Origin: CAIWHR01 sp963836265
GTDB lineage: Bacteria; Pseudomonadota; Gammaproteobacteria; Burkholderiales; Casimicrobiaceae
NCBI GenBank assembly: GCA_963836265.1
Contig: CAWIIO010000006.1
Coordinates: 248,001-312,000 of the forward strand
Length of the DNA stretch: 64,000 nucleotides
Direction of reading: 5' to 3'
Part shown: piece after piece, positions 15,486-24,866 of the stretch
Numbering within the stretch: position 1 is the stretch's first letter
How the letters are laid out: each line of letters opens with the position of its first letter
The notes under the pieces: model-generated
Database searches by the model: none
Told to the model about the DNA's origin: nothing
What the model saw: only the letters and a program-made list of their open reading frames with translations
Position numbers and translations under genes: made by a program

Positions 15486-17375
15486 ATGCTCCATTCCGTG
15501 CTGTCCCTTCGCTGGGAGCGGTGGACCGCCGCGGCGCTTTGCTGTCGGTCGCTGCCGGTTCTCATCGTCACTGCCATGCTTTCCGCCGCGGCGCGCGCGC
15601 AGGAGGCGCCGGGGAAACCGCTCCCGCTCGAGCCGGTCGTGGTTACCGGCGCTCGCGCCGCGCAGCCGCTCGGCGAGGCGCTGGCCGATGTCACCGTCAT
15701 CGGCGCCGAGGAAATCGCGCGAAGCGGCGTACAGGGCCTGGCGGCGCTGCTGCAGCGGCAACCGGGCGTGGAAATCGTGCAGAACGGCGGGCCGGGCTCG
15801 GTTTCCGGAGCGCTGCTGCGCGGAGCGAACCGCGGCCAGGCGCTGGTACTGATCGACGGCCTGCGCGCGGGCTCGGCGTCGGACGGCGCCGCGTCGCTCG
15901 AGGCAATTCCACTCGATCAGGTCGAGCGTATCGAAATCCTGCGCGGTCCTGCGTCGAGCCTCTATGGCGCCGATGCGATCGGCGGCGTGATCCAGGTGTT
16001 CACCAAGCGCGCGCAGGGCGCTGGCATCGTCCCCAACGCCACCGTCGGCTACGGAACGTACGATACCGGCGCCCTCGCCGCGGGGGTCGCGGGCGCAAGC
16101 GAGTCCGTACGCTATTCGATTCAAGCCGGTGGGCGGCAAAGCGAGGGCTTCAATGCGATCGTCGATCCGCGCAACGTCAGCTACAACCCCGATCGCGACG
16201 GGTATTCGACGGCGAACGCGACGGCGAATGGGGCGTGGACGTGGGCCGCCGGCCAAGACCTCGCCGGGCAATTCTTCTACAGTCGCCTGAACGCCCAGTA
16301 CGACGGCAGCGCCGAGTTCGACGATCGGACCATCACTACCGTCGAGACGTGGTCGGTCACGAGCCGCAACGCGCTCTCGGACCATTGGACGTCCGCGCTC
16401 ATCGCGGGCGAAGGCATCGACGATTCGGTCTCGCAGACGGCCTTCGGCAACTTTCCGTACAAGACGGCACAGCGGCAATACACCTGGCAGAACGACTTCG
16501 TGCTGCCGCAAGGATCGCTGGGCGTCATTCTCGAACGGCGCGAGGAGCACCTGACGACGAATACGGATTTCGCCGTCACGCAGCGCAACACGAACTCGGC
16601 GACGGGCGTCTACCAGCTTCGCCGCGCCGCGCTTTCGCTGCAGGCGAACGTCCGCAACGACGACTCGAATCAATACGGCGACAAGACGACCGGCGGTCTC
16701 GCGCTGGGCTACGTGCTGTCGCCGGCGTGGCGGATCACCGCCGGCGCCGGCACCGGCTTCAAGGCGCCGTCGTTCAACGATCTCTACTATCCGGGCTTTT
16801 CAAACCCGGGCCTCGTTCCAGAGACGTCGAAGAATGTCGAAGTCGGCGCCTACTTCAGTGCGAGCTACGCGGAAGTGCGGTGGGAAGCTCGCGTGATCGG
16901 CTATCGGAACCGGGTGAGCGATCTCATCGTGTTTGCCTGCGACGCGAGTTTTGTCTGTCTGCCGCAAAACATCGCGGCCGCAACGCTCGAAGGCGTCACG
17001 CTGGGACTCGACCTCGCCTGGCGGCAGACCAGGATCGTCGCCTCGCTCGATCTGCAGGATCCGACGGACGACGCGACGGGGAAGTTGCTGCCGCGGCGCG
17101 CACGCGAACATGGCGCGATCAGAGTGCTGCAGCAGGCGGGTCCGGCGCAGCTCGGCGTCGAATTCGTCGCCTCGTCGCGGCGCTACGACGATGCGGCGGA
17201 CGTTCGCGCATTGGGGGGCTACGGGATCGTCGACCTCACGCTCGAATGGCCGTTCGCAAAGGGGTGGTCGCTTCTGGTGCGCGGCGACAACGTGTTCAAC
17301 CGGAACTACCAGCTCGCGGCCGACTATTCGACGGGCGGCGCGACCGTGTACGCGGCGATCCGATGGCAGCCTTGA
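15486..17375 (+). CDS. btuB: TonB-dependent vitamin B12 receptor
   Basis: Predicted 629-residue outer-membrane transporter. A signal peptide ends at about residue 40 (SAAARAQEAP). It is followed by a TonB-box-like LEPVVVTGAR, a plug domain (DVTVIGAEEIARSGVQGLAALLQRQPGVE, VLIDGLR, IEILRGPASSLYGADAIGGVI) and a 22-strand barrel ending in an aromatic residue-rich tail (AAIRWQP). The plug motifs match BtuB-type receptors, and the riboswitch directly upstream fixes the substrate as a cobamide with good confidence. It overlaps btuF by 13 bases, so the two are co-translated. Confidence 0.93.
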   Translation: MLHSVLSLRWERWTAAALCCRSLPVLIVTAMLSAAARAQEAPGKPLPLEPVVVTGARAAQPLGEALADVTVIGAEEIARSGVQGLAALLQRQPGVEIVQNGGPGSVSGALLRGANRGQALVLIDGLRAGSASDGAASLEAIPLDQVERIEILRGPASSLYGADAIGGVIQVFTKRAQGAGIVPNATVGYGTYDTGALAAGVAGASESVRYSIQAGGRQSEGFNAIVDPRNVSYNPDRDGYSTANATANGAWTWAAGQDLAGQFFYSRLNAQYDGSAEFDDRTITTVETWSVTSRNALSDHWTSALIAGEGIDDSVSQTAFGNFPYKTAQRQYTWQNDFVLPQGSLGVILERREEHLTTNTDFAVTQRNTNSATGVYQLRRAALSLQANVRNDDSNQYGDKTTGGLALGYVLSPAWRITAGAGTGFKAPSFNDLYYPGFSNPGLVPETSKNVEVGAYFSASYAEVRWEARVIGYRNRVSDLIVFACDASFVCLPQNIAAATLEGVTLGLDLAWRQTRIVASLDLQDPTDDATGKLLPRRAREHGAIRVLQQAGPAQLGVEFVASSRRYDDAADVRALGGYGIVDLTLEWPFAKGWSLLVRGDNVFNRNYQLAADYSTGGATVYAAIRWQP

Positions 17376-18259
17376 GACGGGCGGCTGCCGCCGTCCTGAT
17401 CGGCGTTTCGGCGGCGATGCTCGTCGTCGCACGTTGCGCGTCCGCGGCGGTCGGCGTTCGCGACGACAGCGGCACCGATGTGACGCTCGCTGCGCCGGCA
17501 ATGCGGATCGTGAGTCTCGCGCCGCATGCGACGGAGCTTCTCTTCGCCGCCGGTGCGGGCGCGCGCATCGTCGGCGTCATCGCGACGTCGGATTTCCCGC
17601 CGCAGGCAAAGGCATTGCCGCGGGTTGGCGACGCCACCGCGCTCGACTTCGAGCGGATCATCGAGGACCATCCGGACCTTGTCGTCACCTGGCCGTACAC
17701 CGCCCCCGCGCAGGTGGCGGCGCTGCGAGCGCGCGGCATCGCCGTGTTCACGACCGACCCGAAGACGATCGAGGGCATCGCCGACGATTTGGAGCGGCTC
17801 GGCGTCCTGGTGGGGAACGAAGCGCAAGCGCGCACCGCGGCGCAGGCGTTCCGGCGGCGCCTCGAGAGGATTCGCGCGGACCATGTGCGGGCGCGGGACG
17901 TTGGCGTCTTCTACGAGATCTGGGGTGCGCCGTTGTACACGATCGGCGGCGGGCACCTCATCACCCGCGCGATCGAAGCGTGCGGTGGCCACAACGTGTT
18001 CGCGGCGCTCCGCGTGCCGGCGCCGACGGTCAGCATCGAGGCGGTGCTAGCGGCCCGCCCGGACGCGATTATCGCCGGCGCCGACGGCGGCGCCCGCCCG
18101 CCCTGGCTCGACGAGTGGCAACGCTTCCCGGCGCTGCCGGCGGTCGAGCGTGGCAACCTCTTTACCGTCGACGCCAACCTCCTCCATCGCGCCGGACCCC
18201 GCTTCGTCGACGGCATCGCCGAGCTGTGCGCGGCGATCGACAGCGCACGCGGGCGCTGA
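17363..18259 (+). CDS. btuF: Periplasmic cobalamin-binding protein of an ABC transporter
   Basis: Predicted 298-residue substrate-binding protein with a signal peptide (LIGVSAAMLVVARCASA). The fold family is the BtuF/FhuD type: MRIVSLAPHATELLFAAGAG at the start, the long helix region with DLVVTWPYTAPAQVAALRARGI, and VSIEAVLAARPDAIIAG. The ATG at 17363 lies inside the end of btuB. The long frame reading through from 15212 is an artefact of high GC. Its ATPase and permease are encoded convergently, ending seven bases away. Confidence 0.9.
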   Translation: MAALRRAAAAVLIGVSAAMLVVARCASAAVGVRDDSGTDVTLAAPAMRIVSLAPHATELLFAAGAGARIVGVIATSDFPPQAKALPRVGDATALDFERIIEDHPDLVVTWPYTAPAQVAALRARGIAVFTTDPKTIEGIADDLERLGVLVGNEAQARTAAQAFRRRLERIRADHVRARDVGVFYEIWGAPLYTIGGGHLITRAIEACGGHNVFAALRVPAPTVSIEAVLAARPDAIIAGADGGARPPWLDEWQRFPALPAVERGNLFTVDANLLHRAGPRFVDGIAELCAAIDSARGR

Positions 18260-18265
18260 CCCTGG

Positions 18266-19036
18266 CTACATCGGTACGAAGGTTCGGGCGTTGCCTTCGC
18301 CGACCGCGGCGAGGCGATGACCGAAAAGTGTCGAAAGCGCGTCGGGGGTGAGCACATCAGCCGCAGCGCCGGTCACGGCCCGACCCCCGCCCAGCGCCAG
18401 CGCATGATCGGCGTAGCGGAGCGCGAGATGCAGGTCGTGCAGGACCATGACGAGCGCCTTGCCGCGTTCGCGCGCGAGTGCGGCCAGCGCATCGAGGGCC
18501 GCGATCTGCTGGCCCAGGTCGAGGTGCGACGACGGTTCGTCGAGCAGCAATAGGTCGGGATCCTGCGCGACGAGCGCCGCGAGGGCGACGCGACGGCGCT
18601 CGCCGCCGGACAGCGTGCGGATGTCGCGCTGTTCGAAGCCGGCGACGCCAAAGCGCGACAGCGCGGAACGCGCGCATTCCACGTCGGCCGCCGACTCCCA
18701 CTGCATGCGCGCAAGATGCGGGTGCCGGCCGACGAGCACGGTCTCCAGCACCGTCGCGGGAAAGAAGTCGACGCTGTCCTGCGGCAGCCAGCCACGCCTT
18801 CTCGCGCGTTCGCGCGGCGACAGCGCGTCGAGTGCTACGCCGTCGTAGGCGATGTCGCCGGCAGCTGCCGTGCGCAATCCTGCGAGTGTCGCGAGCAGCG
18901 TTGTCTTGCCCGCGCCGTTGGGCCCGACAATTGCCCAGCGCGCGCCCGCATGGACCTCGAGATCAAGACCTTCGCACAACACGCGTCCGCCAATGGAGAG
19001 CGCAAGACTGCGAGCGGACAATCGCGCGGTCGTCAT
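18266..19036 (-). CDS. btuD: ABC transporter ATP-binding protein, B12/siderophore type
   Basis: Predicted 256-residue ATPase. Walker A is VGPNGAGKTTLL (about 37-48), the signature is LSGGERRRVALA and Walker B is LLLLDEPSSHLD. It belongs to the FecE/BtuD group. Its ATG overlaps the TGA of the permease gene (ATGA). Neighbouring btuB and btuF and the riboswitch point to cobalamin as substrate; the sequence alone could not separate it from a haem or siderophore ATPase. Confidence 0.88.
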   Translation of the reverse strand: MTTARLSARSLALSIGGRVLCEGLDLEVHAGARWAIVGPNGAGKTTLLATLAGLRTAAAGDIAYDGVALDALSPRERARRRGWLPQDSVDFFPATVLETVLVGRHPHLARMQWESAADVECARSALSRFGVAGFEQRDIRTLSGGERRRVALAALVAQDPDLLLLDEPSSHLDLGQQIAALDALAALARERGKALVMVLHDLHLALRYADHALALGGGRAVTGAAADVLTPDALSTLFGHRLAAVGEGNARTFVPM

Positions 19037-20070
19037 GTGCGCGTCCCGCTCTTCGCGAGGAGGTAGAGAAACACCGGCACGCCGACGAGCGCGGTGATCA
19101 CCCCGACCGGCAATTGCACGGGCGCAATGATGCTCCGCGCCAGCGTATCCGCGAGCACCAGCAGCGCGCCGCCGGCGAGCGCAGCGGCCGGAAGGAGCAC
19201 ACGCTGGTCATTGCCGATCACGAGTCGCAGCGCGTGTGGAACCACGAGGCCCACGAAGCCGACGCTGCCGGCCGTCGTGACGGCTGCGGCGGTGGCGAGC
19301 GCGGCCAGAGCGTGCAGCGCCAGCGTGACGCGAGGGACCTCGACGCCGAGCGCCGCTGCGATCTCCTCGCCGCGACCGAGCACATTGAGATCGCGCGCGA
19401 GTGCAAAGGAGGCGACGAGCACGATCGCCAGCGTCGCCAGCGCCGGCAACGGCGGCGGCACAGCGGACAAGTCGCCCAGCATCCAGAACAGCATGCCCTT
19501 TACCTGCGCGTCGGGGGCGACGGTGAGGAGCAGAGCGATCAGCGCGCTCCACCCCGCAGCGACGACGATGCCGGTCAGCAGAAGGCGGGTCGCCGTCCAA
19601 GGCACGCCGGCGGCGCCGGCGCGCGCCAGGCCGAACACGACGAGCGTCGAAACGAATGCGCCGACGAGGGCAACGGGCGCGACGAGCGCGGCGGCTCCCG
19701 CGATCATCGCCGCAAGCGCACCGACCGCCGCGCCTCCGGAGATGCCCAGGACATACGGGTCGGCGAGCGGATTGCGCAGCAGCACCTGCATCAACGCACC
19801 GGCGACGGCGAGCAGTCCGCCTACGGCGAACGCGGCGAGCGCACGCGGCAGGCGCAGGTCGACGACGATGATTGCGTCAGTGCCGGCGGCGCGGCCGAGG
19901 AGCGCCCGCACGATCGTCGACGCTTCGATCGTTACACTTCCCACCGAGAGCGCTACGGCAAGAGCCGCACAGCCCGCGCCCGCGAGCAGCGCGAGGATCA
20001 TGACGGCGCGGAAGGCGGGCCGCGGCGGCGGCGAATCAGGCGCGGTCGATGAAGTCGGGGGTGCGGACAT
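19033..20070 (-). CDS. btuC: ABC transporter permease, B12/siderophore type
   Basis: Predicted 345-residue FecCD/BtuC-family inner-membrane permease with about ten membrane helices. Family signatures include LRLPRALAAFAVGGLLAVAG, ALMQVLLRNPLADPYVLGIS and GSVGFVGLVVPHALRLVIG. I start at the ATG at 20070, since the extra 58 residues of the longer frame are low-complexity and run into the upstream promoter region. It forms an operon with btuD and would complete a BtuCDF importer with the convergent btuF. Confidence 0.9.
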   Translation of the reverse strand: MSAPPTSSTAPDSPPPRPAFRAVMILALLAGAGCAALAVALSVGSVTIEASTIVRALLGRAAGTDAIIVVDLRLPRALAAFAVGGLLAVAGALMQVLLRNPLADPYVLGISGGAAVGALAAMIAGAAALVAPVALVGAFVSTLVVFGLARAGAAGVPWTATRLLLTGIVVAAGWSALIALLLTVAPDAQVKGMLFWMLGDLSAVPPPLPALATLAIVLVASFALARDLNVLGRGEEIAAALGVEVPRVTLALHALAALATAAAVTTAGSVGFVGLVVPHALRLVIGNDQRVLLPAAALAGGALLVLADTLARSIIAPVQLPVGVITALVGVPVFLYLLAKSGTRT

Positions 20071-20231
20071 GGAAAGCGGCGGCGCGGACGGGCCCGCGCT
20101 CGCGAGGCCGCATCGATTATAGGGCTGCCACCGCGATCCTCGACGGAGCCGCCGGGCGCGATGTCGTTCCCGCGAACGGACGCCTATAATCAACAGTACG
20201 CCGCGGCCATCTGTCGACGCCGGCGAATGAA
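20071..20231. promoter_or_regulatory. Divergent btuC / greB promoter region
   Basis: Each direction has a perfect -10 box: TATAAT on the minus strand (20114-20119) for btuCD and TATAAT on the plus strand (20185-20190) for greB. Neither has a recognisable -35 at standard spacing. No second B12 riboswitch is seen ahead of btuC, so btuCD appears not to share the control of btuBF. Confidence 0.45.
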
Positions 20232-20828
20232 ATGAACAAGGCATTCACCCGGGAATCGGAAACGCCTGACGACGACGAGCTCGAAGCCCCGTCGCCCCTG
20301 CCGGCCGGCGCGCGCAATTATCTGACGCCGGGCGGATTCGAGCGGATGAAGGCCGAGCTCGAGCATCTGGTGCAAAAGGAGCGGCCCGAGCTGGTCGCGA
20401 CGGTCGCCTGGGCCGCGGGCAACGGCGACCGCTCCGAAAATGGCGACTACATCTACGGAAAGAAACGGCTGCGCGAGATCGATCGGCGCATCCGTTTCCT
20501 GGTCAAGCGCCTCGACCTCGCCGAAGTCGTGGACCCGGCGGCGCGGCGCGACGACGACGCGTCCGGCCGGATATTCTTCGGCGCCACGGTGACGGTCCGC
20601 GGCGCCAAAGGCGACGAGCGCACGTTGAGCATCGTCGGCGTCGACGAGATCGATACCTCCCGCGGGTACGTGAGCTGGGTGTCGCCGGTGGCGCGCGCCC
20701 TCCTGAAGGCAAGCGTCGGCGATACGGTGACGCTCCGCACGCCGGGCGGCGTCGAGGAGCTCGATATCCTCGCGGTTCGTTACGTGCCGCTTGCGACCCG
20801 CGATGCGCCGGCCGGCCGGCCGAGTTGA
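20232..20828 (+). CDS. greB: Transcription elongation factor GreB
   Basis: Predicted 198 residues. GreB binds the RNA polymerase secondary channel and stimulates cleavage of backtracked RNA. The coiled-coil N-terminal domain is marked by YLTPGGFERMKAELEHLVQKERPE and ENGDYIYGKKRLREIDRRIRFL, with the acidic tip between. The FKBP-like C-terminal domain has TVTVRGAKGDERTLSIVGVDEID. YIYGKKRLREID is more GreB- than GreA-like. The start has about 35 residues of charged extension before the conserved part. Confidence 0.93.
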   Translation: MNKAFTRESETPDDDELEAPSPLPAGARNYLTPGGFERMKAELEHLVQKERPELVATVAWAAGNGDRSENGDYIYGKKRLREIDRRIRFLVKRLDLAEVVDPAARRDDDASGRIFFGATVTVRGAKGDERTLSIVGVDEIDTSRGYVSWVSPVARALLKASVGDTVTLRTPGGVEELDILAVRYVPLATRDAPAGRPS

Positions 20829-20860
20829 CGCGGCGCGTATCGACCGGCTAGAGTGATCCG

Positions 20861-21106
20861 ATGCTACAGGCGAACACGCCCGCGATGGGCGCGTCCGATT
20901 CGGCCATCGAAGCCGAAATCGCGACGCTCGAGCGCAAGCAGGCGTCCCTGATCGCACACACGCGCGCGCTGCGTGCGGCGAACGAGGCGCTACGACGCGA
21001 CCTCGCCGCCGCCAACGCCCGCAACCAAGCGCTCGTCCAGCGGGTCGCCGAAGCGACGCAGCGGCTGGATGCCCTCCTCGCGCGATTGCCCGAGCCCGTC
21101 GAATGA
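20861..21106 (+). CDS. Small coiled-coil protein upstream of zapA (TIGR02449/ZapB-like)
   Basis: Predicted 81-residue protein, almost wholly a heptad-rich helix from about residue 15 to 75. A short coiled-coil protein of this kind is regularly encoded just before zapA in betaproteobacteria and is classed as TIGR02449 or ZapB-like; a role in Z-ring assembly is inferred from position. The ATG at 20861 has only a weak ribosome binding site. The last codon and stop (GAA TGA) coincide with the start of the interspersed repeat. Confidence 0.75.
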   Translation: MLQANTPAMGASDSAIEAEIATLERKQASLIAHTRALRAANEALRRDLAAANARNQALVQRVAEATQRLDALLARLPEPVE

Positions 21107-21161
21107 GCGAGCGGCCGACGCAGCGGCCCGTCGCCCGAAGGGCGCCGTGCGGAAGGCGCAA
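21101..21161 (+). repeat. Interspersed GC-rich repeat, copy C
   Basis: It starts GAATGAGCGAGCGG, the same as the copies after gmhB and gntR, and includes the palindrome GCCCGAAGGGC (21133-21143) and GTGCGGAAGGCGC. It fills the whole gap between the preceding gene and zapA: the first six bases are that gene's last codon and stop, and GGAAGG (21151-21156) is the zapA ribosome binding site. Confidence 0.65.
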
Positions 21162-21521
21162 ATGACGATTCGTACGCCGCCTGCGGGGGGCGCTGTCACC
21201 CTCGACGTATCGCTGCTGGGCCGCGAGTACAGGGTCGCCTGCAATGAGTCCGAACGAGCCGCGCTCATCGACGCAGTCGCGTTGCTCGACCGACGGATGC
21301 GCGAGATTCGCGACGGCGGTAAAGTCGCGGGCTCCGAACGGATTGCGGTGATGGCCGCATTGAACCTCGCTCATGAGCTGCTGAACGAACGGCGGGCGGC
21401 GATCGCGCCGTCGTCCCCGGGTTCGCCGTCGGGCATTGACGATGCCGGATTGCGGCGTAGAATCGTCGATATGCAGACCGCCATCGATCAGGTGCTCGCG
21501 GGGCCGGACAAAGCCCACTAG
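21162..21521 (+). CDS. zapA: Cell division protein ZapA
   Basis: Predicted 119 residues. ZapA binds FtsZ and bundles protofilaments at the division site. The N-terminal head has VTLDVSLLGREYRVACNESERAAL and the helix continues with ALLDRRMREIRDGGKVAGSERIAVMAALNLAHELL, a clear ZapA signature. The C-terminal part is a short coiled coil. The ATG at 21162 has GGAAGG five bases upstream. 6S RNA follows directly, as is normal. Confidence 0.93.
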   Translation: MTIRTPPAGGAVTLDVSLLGREYRVACNESERAALIDAVALLDRRMREIRDGGKVAGSERIAVMAALNLAHELLNERRAAIAPSSPGSPSGIDDAGLRRRIVDMQTAIDQVLAGPDKAH

Positions 21522-21535
21522 CGAAGCGGCGGCAA

Positions 21536-21723
21536 GAGTTCAACGTTCCCTGCGGTGTTCGAGCGGCCCATACACTCTTTGAACCAATGCTACCTAGCGA
21601 GGTTGCCCTGCCTTCGATGAGCTGGTGTGCGCTCCCACGCGGAAGCGCCTGAAGGCTCCGGCGGGCGACCCTCTTGAACCTCAGGTTCAAGATGAGGGGC
21701 CGTACGGCACAGGCGGGGAACAC
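21536..21723 (+). ncRNA. ssrS: 6S RNA
   Basis: 6S RNA mimics an open promoter and binds the housekeeping RNA polymerase holoenzyme. The position directly after zapA is the usual one. The closing stem pairs GTTCCCTGC (from 21545) with GGCGGGGAAC (to 21721), and the 3' arm has the hallmark hairpin TTGAACC-TCA-GGTTCAA (21674-21690). The upstream arm contains GTTCGAGCGGCCCATACACTC, and a large central bubble lies between about 21580 and 21660. The ends are estimated from the closing stem. Confidence 0.9.
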
Positions 21724-21739
21724 CTATATCATTCGCCCG

Positions 21740-21765
21740 CTAAGCTCGCGGAGCGAGCGAATGAA
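21740..21765. repeat. Partial copy of the GAGCGAGCG repeat motif
   Basis: The stretch contains CGGAGCGAGCGAATGA, an inverted-order relative of the repeat heads at 21101 and 31246, and can fold (TCATTCGC with GCGAATGA, inner CCGC with GCGG). It lies between the 6S RNA and the terminator. I regard it as a fragment or distant member only. Confidence 0.35.
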
Positions 21766-21846
21766 CGCGCTGCCGTAGCGAGAGCACGACAAGACCAACA
21801 ATAGGCAGCACGCGCGCGGACGTTCGTCCCGCGAACTCCAGACAGG

Positions 21847-21877
21847 CGCGGCGCTGGCAACGGCGCCGCGATTTTTT
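21847..21877 (+). terminator. Rho-independent terminator downstream of 6S RNA
   Basis: A perfect 8-bp stem CGCGGCGC (21847-21854) and GCGCCGCG (21863-21870) encloses an 8-base loop and is followed by A and six T (21872-21877). It would end the zapA-ssrS transcript. The next gene's ATG is at 21879, one base after the U-run. Confidence 0.85.
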
Positions 21878-21878
21878 C

Positions 21879-22346
21879 ATGCGCTACTGGCTGATGAAAT
21901 CCGAGCCCGACGAGTTCTCGATCGACGACCTTGCGCGGGCGAAGAACCAGTCGACGGCGTGGTTCGGCGTACGCAACTATCAGGCGCGCAATTTCATGCG
22001 CGACCAGATGAAGGTCGGCGACCGTGCGTTCTTCTATCACTCGAGCTGCCCGGAGCCGGGTATTGCCGGAATCGTCGAAATCTCGGCGCCAGCCTACCCG
22101 GACGCAACGCAGTTCGATCCCAAGAGCCCCTATTTCGATGCCAAGTCCACGAAGGAGGCGCCGCGCTGGGTCAACGTCGACGTGAAATTCATCGCGAAGA
22201 GTCGTCTCGTTTCGCTCGCGGAGCTGCGTTCGGAACCGGCACTTGCGCGGATGCGCGTCCTGCAGCGCGGCAACCGGCTGTCGATTACGCCCGTCGATCC
22301 CGCCGAGTGGGCGCACGTCGTGAAACTCGCCATGCGTTCTTCCTGA
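21879..22346 (+). CDS. EVE domain-containing protein
   Basis: Predicted 155-residue protein made of a single EVE domain, a PUA-related fold that binds modified bases. The start MRYWLMKSEPDEFSIDDL and AWFGVRNYQARNFMRDQMKVGDRAFFYHS are diagnostic of the thymocyte nuclear protein 1-like group. This gene commonly follows 6S RNA in betaproteobacteria. The start is fixed by the family consensus, yet the ATG follows the terminator U-run by one base, so there is no room for a Shine-Dalgarno unless the terminator hairpin is the leader. Its translation start is therefore unusual. Confidence 0.92.
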   Translation: MRYWLMKSEPDEFSIDDLARAKNQSTAWFGVRNYQARNFMRDQMKVGDRAFFYHSSCPEPGIAGIVEISAPAYPDATQFDPKSPYFDAKSTKEAPRWVNVDVKFIAKSRLVSLAELRSEPALARMRVLQRGNRLSITPVDPAEWAHVVKLAMRSS

Positions 22347-22350
22347 CCGG

Positions 22351-23166
22351 ATGGATCCGGCGCTGATCGTCGCCTTCGTGACGCTTGGCGCGCTCGTCGG
22401 CTTTCTTGCGGGACTGCTCGGCATTGGCGGGGGCATGACGATGGTGCCGCTCCTGACCATCGTCTTCAGCCGCCAGGGTTTCGCCATGGAGCACGTCGTA
22501 CACCTTGCCGTGGCCACCGCGACCGCGACGATCCTCTTCACGTCGATCGCTTCCGCGCGCGAGCATCACCGCCATGGCGCGGTGCTCTGGCGCGTCGTCG
22601 CCGGCATGGCGCCTGGAATCGTCGTCGGTTCGCTCGTCGGTCCGCAGATCGTCGGCACGATGTCGACGTCGCTCCTCGCGGTGTTCTTCGGTGCGTTCGT
22701 CGCGGTCGCCGCCACGCAGATGCTCGCCGACCGCAGGCCCGCGCCGACGCGCGAGCTGCCCGGCTCGCCCGGACTGTTCGCCGTCGGTGGCGGCATCGGG
22801 CTCGTCTCGAGCATGGTCGGCGCCGGCGGTGCGTTCCTGTCGGTGCCGTTCATGCGCGCGTGCAACGTCCCGTTGCGCAATTGCGTCGGCACGTCTGCAG
22901 CGCTCGGGTTGCCCATCGCGGTCGCCGGCACGATCGGCTTCGTCATCGCCGGCTTCGGTCAGGCGGGGCTGCCGCCGTACTCGATCGGCTACGTCTACGT
23001 CCCCGCGTTGCTGGCAATCGCGGTGGGCAGCGTCATCTGCGCGCCGATCGGGGCGCGCGCCGCGCATCGCTGGCCGGTGAAGACGCTGCGCCACGCATTC
23101 GCCGTGCTGCTCTACGTGCTCGCCGCGTACATGCTCTGGAAATCGTGGAGCGCGTGGCAGCGTTGA
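22351..23166 (+). CDS. TauE/SafE family sulfite exporter-like permease
   Basis: Predicted 271-residue integral membrane protein with about eight helices in two repeats. The first repeat has GFLAGLLGIGGGMTMVPLL and the second VGGGIGLVSSMVGAGGAFLSVPF; the Gly-rich pair is the family signature. The family moves organic or sulfur-containing anions (sulfite, sulfoacetate, others). It starts four bases after the EVE gene and is probably co-transcribed. Confidence 0.88.
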   Translation: MDPALIVAFVTLGALVGFLAGLLGIGGGMTMVPLLTIVFSRQGFAMEHVVHLAVATATATILFTSIASAREHHRHGAVLWRVVAGMAPGIVVGSLVGPQIVGTMSTSLLAVFFGAFVAVAATQMLADRRPAPTRELPGSPGLFAVGGGIGLVSSMVGAGGAFLSVPFMRACNVPLRNCVGTSAALGLPIAVAGTIGFVIAGFGQAGLPPYSIGYVYVPALLAIAVGSVICAPIGARAAHRWPVKTLRHAFAVLLYVLAAYMLWKSWSAWQR

Positions 23167-23255
23167 CGGACCCGAGCGCAACGACGCGAGGGCTTGGCGG
23201 GGTCGTATCGAAGCGTTGACGGCGTCGCCAGGCAGCCGATGCCGGTACGACGGCC

Positions 23256-24749
<1,494 letters not shown>

Positions 24750-24810
24750 GCGGACGAAGCCGTTGGCCGTGCCGGCGCGCGGCGGCGCCCATTACAACAC
24801 AACGCCCGCC

Positions 24811-24842
24811 CTGCCGGGTAGCTGGCCGGGGCGGGCGACGTC
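24811..24842 (-). terminator. Possible terminator hairpin after the acyl-CoA synthetase gene
   Basis: On the minus strand a stem of CGCCCGCCCC with GGGCGGGCG flanks a 16-base loop and is followed by the weakly U-rich TTGTGTTG. It lies about 25 bases after the stop at 24867. The hairpin is strong but the U-run is poor. Confidence 0.35.
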
Positions 24843-24866
24843 GCCTCGCCCGCGCTGCGCGCGTCG

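Noticed and set aside
15212..17362. Frame continuous with btuF from 15212
   Set aside because: It overlaps the riboswitch and btuB in another frame and has no family features before the btuF signal peptide.
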